Assembly (NCBI GenBank): GCA_020636315.1
Contig: JACJYA010000024.1
Location: 33,177-97,176 of the forward strand
DNA length: 64,000 nucleotides
Reading direction: 5' to 3'
Origin: Lewinellaceae bacterium
GTDB taxonomy: Bacteria > Bacteroidota > Bacteroidia > Chitinophagales > Saprospiraceae
In this document: piece after piece, positions 15,245 through 23,794 of the stretch
Numbering within the stretch: the first letter of the stretch is position 1
How the letters are laid out: each line of letters starts with the position of its first letter
Translations under genes and position numbers: made by a program
Notes under the pieces: model-generated
Seen by the model: only the letters and a program-made list of their open reading frames with translations
Database searches by the model: none
What the model was told of the DNA's origin: nothing

Positions 15245-17842
15245 ATGCATACCGTACTTCGCCTTACACTGCTGCTGCTATTGGTTTCCCAGCTGTGCCT
15301 CGCGCAAAATCCCGCCAACATGAAAAGTACAGAAATCACGGACGGATGGCAGTTTCGCCAGGCTAGTTCCGGAAACTGGATGGCGGCCACCGTCCCCGGA
15401 AGCGTGCACACCGCCCTGATGGCCAACGGCGTTATCGAAGACCCTTTCTACCGCACGAACGAAAAAAAACTCCAGTGGATTGACAAAAACAACTGGGAAT
15501 ACCGAACCTCATTTGAAGTCAGCCGGGAGTGGCTGAATAAAGGCCGCATCGCCCTGGAATTCCAGGGCCTGGATACTTACGCCGACGTCTATCTCAACGG
15601 AGAGCTCATTCTGAAAGCCGACAATTTCCACCGCGGCTGGGAAGCCGATGTAAAAGGGCTGCTCAGGGAAGGGGAAAATGAGTTGTATCTCTACTTCCAC
15701 TCTCCTACTCAGGTGGGGCTACAAAAGCTCAGGGCCCACGGTTACCCCCTGCCGGCCTCCAATGACCAGTCGGAGAACGGCGGCATGGGCGACAATAAGG
15801 TAAGCATCTTCGTGCGCAAACCCGGCTATCATTTCGGCTGGGACTGGGGCCCGCGCCTGGTGACTTCCGGTATCTGGCGCCCCATTCTGCTCAAGGCCTG
15901 GGATGAGGCCCGCATCAGCGATGTGTTTTATAACCAAAAGGCTGTCTCTATAGAAAAGGCTGAGGTGGAGGTGCAGGTTGAGGTAGAAGCCGAAACGCCG
16001 GCCGAAGGACAGCTATCGGTTTTCTGGAAAGACAGCCTGCTGGCCAGGCTGCCGATACAGCTTGAACAGGGAAAGCAAACCGTTTCTGTACCGGTAATTT
16101 TCCAAAAACCGCAGCTGTGGTGGACCAAAGAGCTGGGCGAGCCCTTTCTCTACGAGATGAGCGTGGTTCTGGAAAGCGGTGATAAAGAAATCGCCCGCGA
16201 GGAGAGCCGCATTGGCCTCCGCCGGATACGCATCGTCCAGGAAGAAGACGAAAAGGGCGCCTCTTTTTATGTGGAACTGAATGGACACCCTGTCTTCTCC
16301 AAGGGCGCCAACTACATCCCTAATGATGTCTTCCTCGACCGGGTCGATACCGCCTGGTACAGAGAAATGATACAGTCGGCGGCAGACGCCAACATGAACA
16401 TGCTGCGCATCTGGGGCGGCGGTATTTACGAGGACAACCTGTTTTACAGCCTGTGCGATGAGGCAGGCATCCTCATCTGGCAGGATTTTATGTTTGCCTG
16501 CAGCATGTACCCGTGGGACAGCGCCTTCGTGGAAAACGTCCGGCAGGAAGCCATTTACAATATACGCCGGCTCCGTAACCATCCCAGCATTGCTCTTTGG
16601 TGCGGCAACAACGAGATAGATGTGGCCTGGGCCCAGTACAAAGAGAATTCCGGATGGGGCTGGAAACAACGATATACTAAAGAACAGAGGGCCGAGATCT
16701 GGGCAGGATACGAAAAAGTGTTCCACGAAATACTGCCCAGGGCCGTTGAGGAATACCAACCCGGCATATTCTACTGGCCTTCCTCTCCCTATGCCGGAGA
16801 AGGCACCCATGCTACGTACAGCAGCACTTCCGGAGACGTCCACTACTGGGGCGTATGGCACGGGGAGCATCCTTTCAGTGAATTTCGCAACCACGTCGGC
16901 CGCTTCATGAGTGAGTACGGCTTCCAGTCCTTCCCCGAATTCCGGAGCGTACAGCAATACACTGTTCCGGAAGACTGGGATATCGAGTCGGAAGTGATGG
17001 CAGCCCATCAGCGCAGCGGCATCGGCAACCTGCGGATCCGGTCTTACATGGAGGATCACTACAATCTTCCCGAGGATTTCAGCCACTTTCTCTACGCCGG
17101 GCAGCTGTTGCAGGCCGAGTCCATCAAGATGGCCATCGAGGCGCATCGCAACGCCAAACCCTTCTGTATGGGCACTTTGTACTGGCAGCTCAACGACTGC
17201 TGGCCGGTGGCCTCCTGGTCGGGAATCGACTATTACCGCCGCTGGAAAGCCCTGCATTATTTCGTGCGCGACGCTTTCAAACCGGATGTGGTCGCCTTTG
17301 AAGAAGGGCAGGACAGCATAAAAGTATTTGTCTGCTCGGGCAGGAAGGAACCTGTGAATGCACAGCTGCGCCTGGAGTTGAGAGACTTCTCCGGCGATTT
17401 GCTCTGGTATGAAAACAAAGACATCCGCCTCGACCCGGAAAACGCTCAAATTGTGGCCAATTTACCCTCCGGCACACTGAAAGGCCTGGGCGAAATAACC
17501 GAAATGTACCTCCGGGGCCAACTGCTGGAAAACGGAGAGGTAGCCCACGAAAACCTGTTCTACTTCGTTCCACCCAAAGCGCTGGCCTTGCCCGAAAACC
17601 CGGAAATTTCCATCAGTATGACGACTACCGGGATTGGCCATTATGAGCTGCGGCTGAAAGCCGAAAAGCTGGCTAAGAACGTTTTCCTGGAATTCGAAGA
17701 TTCCGAAGGCTTCTTTTCCGACAACTACTTCGACCTGCAGCCCGGCGTGGAAAAAGTGGCCACCTTTGATGAAAACAAAATGGGTGAAAAACCACTGACG
17801 GCAGAGGACTTGAAAGTGCTTAGCCTGGTGGATACCTATTAA
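15245..17842 (+). CDS. Beta-mannosidase, glycoside hydrolase family 2
   Basis: An 865-residue secreted enzyme that releases terminal beta-D-mannose from manno-oligosaccharides or N-glycan cores. Signal peptide MHTVLRLTLLLLLVSQLCLAQ. The N-terminal jelly-roll domain has GWQFRQ...WMAATVPGSVHTALMANGVI and the FEFQGLDTYADVYLNG-type sugar-binding fold, followed by the immunoglobulin-like domain, then the TIM barrel. WCGNNEID carries the acid/base Glu457 and SEYGFQSFPE the nucleophile Glu557. Length and motif order fit family GH2 beta-mannosidases. It is not part of an evident polysaccharide utilisation locus here: no SusC/D neighbours and no sorting domain. Likely periplasmic. Confidence 0.92.
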   Translation: MHTVLRLTLLLLLVSQLCLAQNPANMKSTEITDGWQFRQASSGNWMAATVPGSVHTALMANGVIEDPFYRTNEKKLQWIDKNNWEYRTSFEVSREWLNKGRIALEFQGLDTYADVYLNGELILKADNFHRGWEADVKGLLREGENELYLYFHSPTQVGLQKLRAHGYPLPASNDQSENGGMGDNKVSIFVRKPGYHFGWDWGPRLVTSGIWRPILLKAWDEARISDVFYNQKAVSIEKAEVEVQVEVEAETPAEGQLSVFWKDSLLARLPIQLEQGKQTVSVPVIFQKPQLWWTKELGEPFLYEMSVVLESGDKEIAREESRIGLRRIRIVQEEDEKGASFYVELNGHPVFSKGANYIPNDVFLDRVDTAWYREMIQSAADANMNMLRIWGGGIYEDNLFYSLCDEAGILIWQDFMFACSMYPWDSAFVENVRQEAIYNIRRLRNHPSIALWCGNNEIDVAWAQYKENSGWGWKQRYTKEQRAEIWAGYEKVFHEILPRAVEEYQPGIFYWPSSPYAGEGTHATYSSTSGDVHYWGVWHGEHPFSEFRNHVGRFMSEYGFQSFPEFRSVQQYTVPEDWDIESEVMAAHQRSGIGNLRIRSYMEDHYNLPEDFSHFLYAGQLLQAESIKMAIEAHRNAKPFCMGTLYWQLNDCWPVASWSGIDYYRRWKALHYFVRDAFKPDVVAFEEGQDSIKVFVCSGRKEPVNAQLRLELRDFSGDLLWYENKDIRLDPENAQIVANLPSGTLKGLGEITEMYLRGQLLENGEVAHENLFYFVPPKALALPENPEISISMTTTGIGHYELRLKAEKLAKNVFLEFEDSEGFFSDNYFDLQPGVEKVATFDENKMGEKPLTAEDLKVLSLVDTY

Positions 17843-17887
17843 AAGCCGATGGTTTGATGGCTGTCCGGCTTTGCTCCCGAACAGAAT

Positions 17888-18460
17888 CTACTCCACTTCC
17901 GGCACCGTCCCGTACATCTTGCCCTGGCGGGTCATTTTGATGAGGTAATTGAGGCGCTTTTGTGCTTCCTCCTGCCTCCGGGGGCCGCATTCTTTGATCC
18001 AGCCCACTTTCAGGCGCTGGTAGAAGTGGGAAAACTGCCGGAAGTTGGCCCAAACCTCCGGGTCTTCCTGCAATTGTTCCTGTATCCAGGCCGGTATCTC
18101 CCAGGGGTCCTCCGGTGAGCCTATTTGATCGTAGATGGGCTCCAGGCCGGCAGGGGTCATGAGGCCCAGCCGCTGCAGCTTCCAGACACGCTGCCGGTTG
18201 AGTTCAGAGAGGAAAGTTTTCTTTTTCCGGCGAGGCGTGATGCGCTGCACCCGGCTTTCCTCACAGAATTTTTTGACCACTCCATCAATCCAGCCAAAAC
18301 AGAGGCATTCTTCTACCATATCGTCATAGGAAATTGACGGTTTGCCCGCAGCCTTGCGAAAGGTGCGCAGCCAAACTTCCGTTTTGGTTTGGTGGTGGTT
18401 TTCCAGCCAGTCGCGCCACTGGCTGCGCCGGTGCGGGTAGAATACTTCGGTGATTTCCAT
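17888..18460 (-). CDS. YdeI/OmpD-associated family protein
   Basis: A 190-residue cytosolic protein. The frame extends to a TTG at 18505, but MEITEVFYPHRRSQWRDWL from the ATG at 18460 matches the usual N-terminus. The block SYDDMVEECLCFGWIDGVVKKF, then RITPRRKKKTFLSELNRQRVWKLQRLGLMTPAG, is the hallmark of the YdeI/OmpD-associated family, which is often annotated as bacteriocin protection, although its molecular role is not settled. It follows a YceI gene on the same strand after a 55-bp gap and may be its co-transcribed partner. Confidence 0.85.
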   Translation of the reverse strand: MEITEVFYPHRRSQWRDWLENHHQTKTEVWLRTFRKAAGKPSISYDDMVEECLCFGWIDGVVKKFCEESRVQRITPRRKKKTFLSELNRQRVWKLQRLGLMTPAGLEPIYDQIGSPEDPWEIPAWIQEQLQEDPEVWANFRQFSHFYQRLKVGWIKECGPRRQEEAQKRLNYLIKMTRQGKMYGTVPEVE

Positions 18461-18515
18461 TCCAAATTTTATTTGTCCATGCAGCAAAGCCAGGGAAAAA
18501 TACAAAAACTCACGC

Positions 18516-19058
18516 TTATTGTCCCGTTGTCAACACTGCATCTACCCGAACGGGCACCTCCTCCTTCGGGCCATCCCCCTTGAATTTGAACATACGCCGT
18601 TGAATAACCCCCTCGGCGTGGACCGTATAAGGCCCTTCTCCGGACAAGGAAAACATCAGTTCCACCTCTTTACTGACCCCCTTCAGGGTAAGCAGAGCCT
18701 GGGTTTTGTATTTTCCACCTCCCATGGGAGCAGCACCGTCAATTGACAAACGGGCTTCGGGAAATTTGCGCACAAAAAAATAGTCCTTCTTCTTCAGTAC
18801 GCTCTTTTCCAGTTCCTTCCAGTCGCACTTCAGGCTGGACACATCGAATACTGCTTCCACTTTAATATTTTTCGGGTCATCCGCATTTTCAATTTTGGTG
18901 AAGGCCCATCTCTCAAAGGTAAACGCATTGGGGGAACCGGCATCGCCTATGAATTCAATGGTTCCGGGAGGGGGCGGCAGCTCGCCCGGTAATGTGGCCT
19001 CCAGCTGGTTTAGCATAAAAGCGAAAAACAGGAAGAGCACAGTGGTTAACTTGAACAT
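18516..19058 (-). CDS. YceI family protein
   Basis: A 180-residue secreted protein: signal peptide MFKLTTVLFLFFAFMLNQLEA, then a short YceI domain with FIGDAGSPNAFTFERWAFTKI, VEAVFDVSSLKCDWKELEKSVLKKKDYF (the YceI xSLxxDxxxLExxLxxxDFF block) and LTLKGVSKEVELMF. It probably carries a lipophilic ligand in the periplasm. It is followed on the same strand by the YdeI-like gene and preceded by the large fusion protein at 19113, whose last domain is YceI-like too. That clustering suggests one three-gene operon (21515 down to 17888). Confidence 0.85.
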   Translation of the reverse strand: MFKLTTVLFLFFAFMLNQLEATLPGELPPPPGTIEFIGDAGSPNAFTFERWAFTKIENADDPKNIKVEAVFDVSSLKCDWKELEKSVLKKKDYFFVRKFPEARLSIDGAAPMGGGKYKTQALLTLKGVSKEVELMFSLSGEGPYTVHAEGVIQRRMFKFKGDGPKEEVPVRVDAVLTTGQ

Positions 19059-19112
19059 GTTGTTTTGTTTTATGATTTTGATGAAATAGTCACTACTTGA
19101 TTAGCCCTTTAC

Positions 19113-21515
19113 TTACCCTTTCATCTGAAAGTGAAGGTTGAACTCCAGGTTTTCCCGGGCGAACTCCGGCCCATCCGGCCCGGGCAACCCAAACGGGTCG
19201 GAGATATCCAGCCCGAAGTGCACTTCAACCCCAATCGCCCTGTCTGCTGAATGAGGTTCCAGCCTGGCATTTACAGCCAGTGGAATTTCCCTGCCGAGAA
19301 AATGAAATGTGCCCCTGATCGTTGCTTCGGTGGGCCGATCCCACTGCAAAGCAATATCCTGCTCTTCGAAGGAAAAGGCCGCCTGAGCGTATTTACTCAC
19401 TTCCAGGTACTGCTTCAATACTTTGGCGTCCAGCTCCTTCATTCCCATGGTGAGCGACTTGAGGGCGGCGACAAACTCACCGCTCAATTTCCCTTCCTCA
19501 TACGCCAGAACCCCCTCCAGGCGGCGCACTTCTCCGGCATAGCGGTCCAGAGGGCTGGGGAAATTGAACTGCAGTAAGGGAAGGCCTTCACCGGCAGGGG
19601 CCAGGTGTTTCCACTTCCCCGAAAGGCCCGTTGAAGAAAGCGGGGTTTGATCTTTTCTGTCAACTGGCAGTTTACTTTCCGGCAACGGCAACCCCAGCGC
19701 CTCCAGACTGACAACCGGCACTGTTTCCGCCAGTGGGAAAAGCGCGTCTCCGGCTTCGACATCCGACAGCCGGGCTCTGACAACCCCGGCAAATATTTCG
19801 GCCGCGCGACTCAAAAGCTTTTCCCTGTCGGCCGTGGCGCCGGAAAGCGGTTTCCCGAAATTGTCAAAAACCGGATGTATGCAGTCGAACTGGCTGAAGA
19901 CGGCCAGGCTAAGGAAAATACTGTCTGTGGTGGCGTAGGGATGAACGTCGAGATAAAACCGGCGGCAGGTTGGGCTGAAGCCGGCGGATGTTTGGTACTC
20001 AGCGCCAAGGGCTTTTTCCAGAGCCGCCAACATTTCACCCTGCCAGTCTCCAGCCTGCGCCTCCCCACCCCACTCCGTCCACTTCAGCGGGAAACCGATG
20101 TTCTGGCGGCCCTCCCGGCGCACCAGGATGGGGCCCGTTTCCGCCACTGCCAGTTCGGCTTGCCTCGTACGGGCTGTGCGCAGGAAATTTTCTACAGCTT
20201 CCCAACTCTCTATCCTGCCCCCGCACAGGGACTGCCCTTCCGGAGACTGGTAGAGCAATGCCGGGGTGGCAGTGATGATCGCCGGCGCCCCGTCGCTGGC
20301 GTCCAGTTCGGTAAAGGCCACCTGGTTTTCCCGGGCATAGGCATTCAGTTTTTGCTTCAGGCCTTCGGACAGGGCCTCGTCCCCGGGCTGGGTGAACAAT
20401 ACCAGTTGTTCGCCCTTTCGTTGCGTGGCGATCCAGCCGCCGGACTGATACAGGCAGCCCATTACCAAAGGCCAGTTGAGGTCCTCGTTACAAAAAGCCA
20501 CCATGATGTAGTCTTCGTCGAGGTTGGCCTGCATGGCCGTGAAATAACCTTTGGCGTTGCCTCCCCAGTAAATGCCTCCGTTGTCGTCGATGTGAAACAG
20601 CAGGGAACGATAGCCCGACTGCCGCGTCAGCCCGGCGTGAGCCGTTTCCCGCTTCAGGAAGCGGTTGTCTTTGCCTTTTGCCGCCCGTATGATATGGCGA
20701 ACCAGTAGGGCATAATCCCGGGGTGTCGTCCAAAGCCCCATGGCCGCCAGTTCGGTATAGCGGCGGTACCCTCCCGGAAGAGGCGCCCCGGACTTGTCAT
20801 GGCCCATCGCCGCCACTTTTTCCTGCTCCGGCGACAGTTCGGCAGCGTAAAAGGAATGATCCATGCCCAGGGGCTTCAACACGCGCTCCTTCATGATCTC
20901 CGGCAAGGGTTTTCCATAATATTTTTCCAGGATTAGTTGCAGGAGGATGGCGTTGCCGCACTGTGCCTGCTGTCTGAAATTCAGGTTACCCCGGATGAAC
21001 AAACCGTCTGTTATACTGGCATTGCCAGCTTTCAGCAACCGGGCCAGCTCCGGGCGTTGTTCTCCGGCGGCAAACCCGGCCGGCTTCATAGGGCCGCTCA
21101 GGTTCCGCCGGCGGAGAATGAGATCCCGGATGGTGACGGGTTTGAATTTGAGCCACCGCTTGTCCCTGAGCTCCGGCAGGTATTTTTCCACGGGTTCATC
21201 CAGGTGGATCTCGCCGCTATCCGACAAACGAAGGAGCTCAAACAAAACCGGCGCTTCAGACATGGCCCCGGCCGGGAAGGGGGTTGTTGCCATCACCTTT
21301 TGCAGGCCTCCCTGCCTTAGTGTTCCCAACGCCAAAGAATCCCGTTGTTCTCCGTAGATCAGATATGTACTGAATCCAGGGACGCCTTCACTGTCCATTT
21401 TTTCTTCCAGAGACAAGGCCCTGCCATCCTGCTCAAACTGATAATGGGCGGCCAGCTGGCCAGAGGCATTGGTGATGCTGAACAGAAAAAGGAAGGAGAA
21501 TAGAATTTGCTGCAT
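19113..21515 (-). CDS. Fusion of degenerate beta-lactamase-like domain with C-terminal YceI-like domain
   Basis: An 800-residue secreted protein (signal peptide MQQILFSFLFLFSITNASGQ). Residues about 30-390 follow the class C beta-lactamase/serine hydrolase fold (HLDEPVEKYLPELRDKRW, VTIRDLILRR, RVLKPLGMDHSFY, GGYRRYTELAAMGLWTTPRDYA), but the catalytic SxxK is replaced by AMSEAP and the YxN region reads AQCGNAIL, so hydrolase activity is unlikely. Residues 400-460 look like a small alpha/beta thioredoxin-like insertion (ATPALLYQSPEGQSLCGG). The last about 130 residues resemble YceI (LSGEFVAALKSLTMGMKELD, TIRGTFHFLGREIPLAVNA). It likely binds a ligand or peptidoglycan fragment without cleaving it. 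Confidence 0.75.
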   Translation of the reverse strand: MQQILFSFLFLFSITNASGQLAAHYQFEQDGRALSLEEKMDSEGVPGFSTYLIYGEQRDSLALGTLRQGGLQKVMATTPFPAGAMSEAPVLFELLRLSDSGEIHLDEPVEKYLPELRDKRWLKFKPVTIRDLILRRRNLSGPMKPAGFAAGEQRPELARLLKAGNASITDGLFIRGNLNFRQQAQCGNAILLQLILEKYYGKPLPEIMKERVLKPLGMDHSFYAAELSPEQEKVAAMGHDKSGAPLPGGYRRYTELAAMGLWTTPRDYALLVRHIIRAAKGKDNRFLKRETAHAGLTRQSGYRSLLFHIDDNGGIYWGGNAKGYFTAMQANLDEDYIMVAFCNEDLNWPLVMGCLYQSGGWIATQRKGEQLVLFTQPGDEALSEGLKQKLNAYARENQVAFTELDASDGAPAIITATPALLYQSPEGQSLCGGRIESWEAVENFLRTARTRQAELAVAETGPILVRREGRQNIGFPLKWTEWGGEAQAGDWQGEMLAALEKALGAEYQTSAGFSPTCRRFYLDVHPYATTDSIFLSLAVFSQFDCIHPVFDNFGKPLSGATADREKLLSRAAEIFAGVVRARLSDVEAGDALFPLAETVPVVSLEALGLPLPESKLPVDRKDQTPLSSTGLSGKWKHLAPAGEGLPLLQFNFPSPLDRYAGEVRRLEGVLAYEEGKLSGEFVAALKSLTMGMKELDAKVLKQYLEVSKYAQAAFSFEEQDIALQWDRPTEATIRGTFHFLGREIPLAVNARLEPHSADRAIGVEVHFGLDISDPFGLPGPDGPEFARENLEFNLHFQMKG

Positions 21516-21577
21516 GACTTTTTTTCAGCAAAGTTGGCGTGCAGAACGGGCCCGGGCGCAGCAAATTTTAAAATGAG

Positions 21578-21603
21578 ACGCCTCAATTTCGAAATTGAGG
21601 CGT
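21578..21603 (-). terminator. Palindromic terminator after the AraC regulator
   Basis: A perfect 26-bp palindrome with arms ACGCCTCAATTT (21578-21589) and AAATTGAGGCGT (21592-21603), starting 2 bp after the stop codon of the regulator; on the minus strand it is followed by CTCATTTTAAAATTTG. Confidence 0.6.
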
Positions 21604-21605
21604 AC

Positions 21606-22805
21606 TTACCTCTCCGCCACATACTCTCCCGGGCTCATTCCGGTATGCTTTCGGAAAGCCCGGTTGAAAGTGGCCTTGGAGTTAAAGCCGCAATCCAGGG
21701 CCAGGCTGAGGAAGGTATAGTTTTCGTGCTCTCCGCCCCTGAGTTTGTCTTCGAAAGCCCTGACGCGGTAAGCATTGACAAAATCGTTGAAGTTCTGCCC
21801 GTATCCATTGTTGATCAGGCGGCTGAGGTAGGCCGTGTTGGTGTCCAGCCTTTCGGCGAGTTGCCGGATGTTGAGGCCGGGGTCGAGGTAAGGGCGTTCG
21901 GTGGCCATCAGGCCGTCGAGGCGGCGGCGAAGCTGCTCCATTTCCGGGCCTGAAATACCGGAGGAAGCCGGCTCAGGGGCCTCCTCGGGTGAAGCCGCTT
22001 CGGGGAGAAAATCCAGCTGCAGAAGCTCGCGGGTGGGCTGGCTGTAAGCCTGAATGCTGAGCACAAAGATGGCCACGGAAGCTACCAAGTAATAATACCA
22101 GGCCTGAACGTAGCTCAATTCCACAAATATACTAACCACCCTCCCGATGAAGGATACCGCAAAAGTTATACTAAGGATAACGATGATGAAATTGAGCCAA
22201 CGAAATTGCAGTGGTTCCGTATTGGAAAAATTAGCCACCAGATACTTCTTGTACCGGCTGAACAGAGTGACCGTTGCCACCAGATAGGCAATGAGATGAA
22301 GCTGGCTCAGATAGCCCAGCAACTGATACCACCAAACCTCCAGGTTATCGATAAATTCAAACCAGGGGCCTCTGGTGTTGTAAAAATAAGGCAGAATCTC
22401 TCCCCGGATGACATCCCAAACCAGGAGGTCGTGAAAGGCGATAACGGCATCCTGCAAAAGGAAAAGAGCCGCGGGAATGAAATGCGGCCAGTATTTTCGA
22501 ACCCTGAACCGCACATTGGTGAGCGCCAGAAAATAACAATAAAAGGCCGGCCCCAGTAGAAAGGGAGGGTTGAAGGGCAGATAAAACATGAATGTTGTGT
22601 GCCAGTCGTGGCTGTCGTACCAGCCGGCAAACCCAAGCATCCACTGAGAGACAAAGAGCACCAGCAGGAACAGGATACCCGCCATCCAGTAATCGGAGCG
22701 AGCCCCCTCTTTCCGCCCACGAAAGATGAGCAGCAAACTATAGACTCCCCCCTGGACAACGCCGATCAGCAGCAGGGAGGAATAAAGGTTGAAGTTGAAG
22801 AGCAT
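21606..22805 (-). CDS. AraC family regulator with 7TM-like membrane sensor domain
   Basis: A 399-residue membrane-bound transcription factor. About residues 5-240 form seven hydrophobic segments (for example LLLIGVVQGGVYSLLLIF, AGILFLLVLFVSQWML and WLNFIIVILSITFAVSFIG). A Pro/Glu-rich linker (about 262-285) leads to the AraC DNA-binding domain with two helix-turn-helix motifs: IRQLAERLDTNTAYLSRLIN and LSLALDCGFNSKATFNRAFRKHTGMSPGEY. This architecture is common in Bacteroidota and senses membrane or periplasmic cues. It lies 90 bp upstream of the pseudo-lactamase/YceI fusion on the same strand, separated by a terminator-like palindrome, and may control that operon. Confidence 0.92.
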   Translation of the reverse strand: MLFNFNLYSSLLLIGVVQGGVYSLLLIFRGRKEGARSDYWMAGILFLLVLFVSQWMLGFAGWYDSHDWHTTFMFYLPFNPPFLLGPAFYCYFLALTNVRFRVRKYWPHFIPAALFLLQDAVIAFHDLLVWDVIRGEILPYFYNTRGPWFEFIDNLEVWWYQLLGYLSQLHLIAYLVATVTLFSRYKKYLVANFSNTEPLQFRWLNFIIVILSITFAVSFIGRVVSIFVELSYVQAWYYYLVASVAIFVLSIQAYSQPTRELLQLDFLPEAASPEEAPEPASSGISGPEMEQLRRRLDGLMATERPYLDPGLNIRQLAERLDTNTAYLSRLINNGYGQNFNDFVNAYRVRAFEDKLRGGEHENYTFLSLALDCGFNSKATFNRAFRKHTGMSPGEYVAER

Positions 22806-22909
22806 TTGCCTGGCTTGAAGTGGTGCAACCGGATCTCATCTTCGTCCGCCAGGATATAACTCCAGCCTCTGCAAATTGTTCTGAACATCAGGATAAGAAA
22901 GAGGTGCGC

Positions 22910-23188
22910 TTAGTTTTTCAAACCGCTCTCCACTTCCAGGTTGTACCCGAGTGCCAGATAGTCAATCCCGGGAGCATATTCCATGACAAAGGGAGGACGG
23001 CAGGGTTCTGCTTCTTGCTGAACCGTTGGAACAGGCTGGCTTTCAGCGCCTTCCGTCTCATTGGAAACGGCTCCCTCCGCACTGCCGCAAAGGGTGAGAA
23101 AATAGTAGAAAATGAAGATGTTGAAAATGCCTCCTAATAATCTCATGACTTTTCCTTTTATGCCGTTTTTCAGCATTTTTTTGAACAT
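22910..23188 (-). CDS. Small membrane-anchored protein of unknown function
   Basis: I do not recognise this 92-residue frame. From the ATG at 23188 it begins with a basic stretch and one hydrophobic segment (GGIFNIFIFYYFLTLCG), then a Glu/Pro-rich tail ending MEYAPGIDYLALGYNLEVESGLKN. It would be a single-pass or secreted small protein on the same strand as the AraC regulator 105 bp away. No homologous motif supports it beyond its membrane segment and reading-frame length, so it could be spurious. Confidence 0.4.
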   Translation of the reverse strand: MFKKMLKNGIKGKVMRLLGGIFNIFIFYYFLTLCGSAEGAVSNETEGAESQPVPTVQQEAEPCRPPFVMEYAPGIDYLALGYNLEVESGLKN

Positions 23189-23481
23189 AACATCCCTCTA
23201 TTTCCGCTTTGGCATTTAAGCTCAGCGGATCATAAAGCTCTCTTTTTCGGCCGAACGGCAAACCGCTCAGCTTGTCAAAGGGTGGATACGCATTTATTCA
23301 TGGGAAAGCAATGAGTGTTGTCAAGGGTTGAGGTGACTTTGGTCAGGGGGCTTTTTTTGCCCCGGCAGGGGTGTCCTCAATACTAGGCCAGGCTGCAAAT
23401 ATAGGAAAAGATTTTTTATTCTGGAAAAGTGTAGCGGGTACTTTTCATTTATCAGTGGCAAAGCTATCGATGCCTACTTTC
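23189..23481. other. Gap without recognisable gene
   Basis: Contains a GGGGC-T7-GCCCC hairpin at 23347-23363 and short stretches resembling the gene remnants that follow. I see no coding frame worth annotating. Confidence 0.4.
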
Positions 23482-23490
23482 AATTTCAAC

Positions 23491-23532
23491 CCGCCAGGTT
23501 TCCAACAAGTTCCGGCTGGCTTAACCTGGCAG
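23491..23532. repeat. Inverted repeat, left copy (CCGCCAGGTT / AACCTGGCAG)
   Basis: Arms 23491-23500 and 23523-23532, one mismatch; the same element is perfect in the right copy at 25847-25889. The AACCTGGCAG palindrome type looks like a dispersed REP-like repeat. Confidence 0.6.
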
Positions 23533-23794
23533 CGTTTATCAGTGGACCCGCACAGGGAATGTAATTTGGTTTAGTGAAAAAACCGGGATAGTTCAATTAA
23601 ATGTGTCCGCGTTATGCTAACCCGCTGGTTTCCAGAGCAACAAGGAACCCAGGAGCTAACATTCTAACGCTGGACAAAAGTCGGAAATGGGAAGTCGGAA
23701 TGGCGGCCAGCATTCTACAACTGCTTGTCTATCAATAATGTCCAACCTTAAACCGGGTAGCCAACCCAGAAACCAGAAACCATAAACAGCCTCC

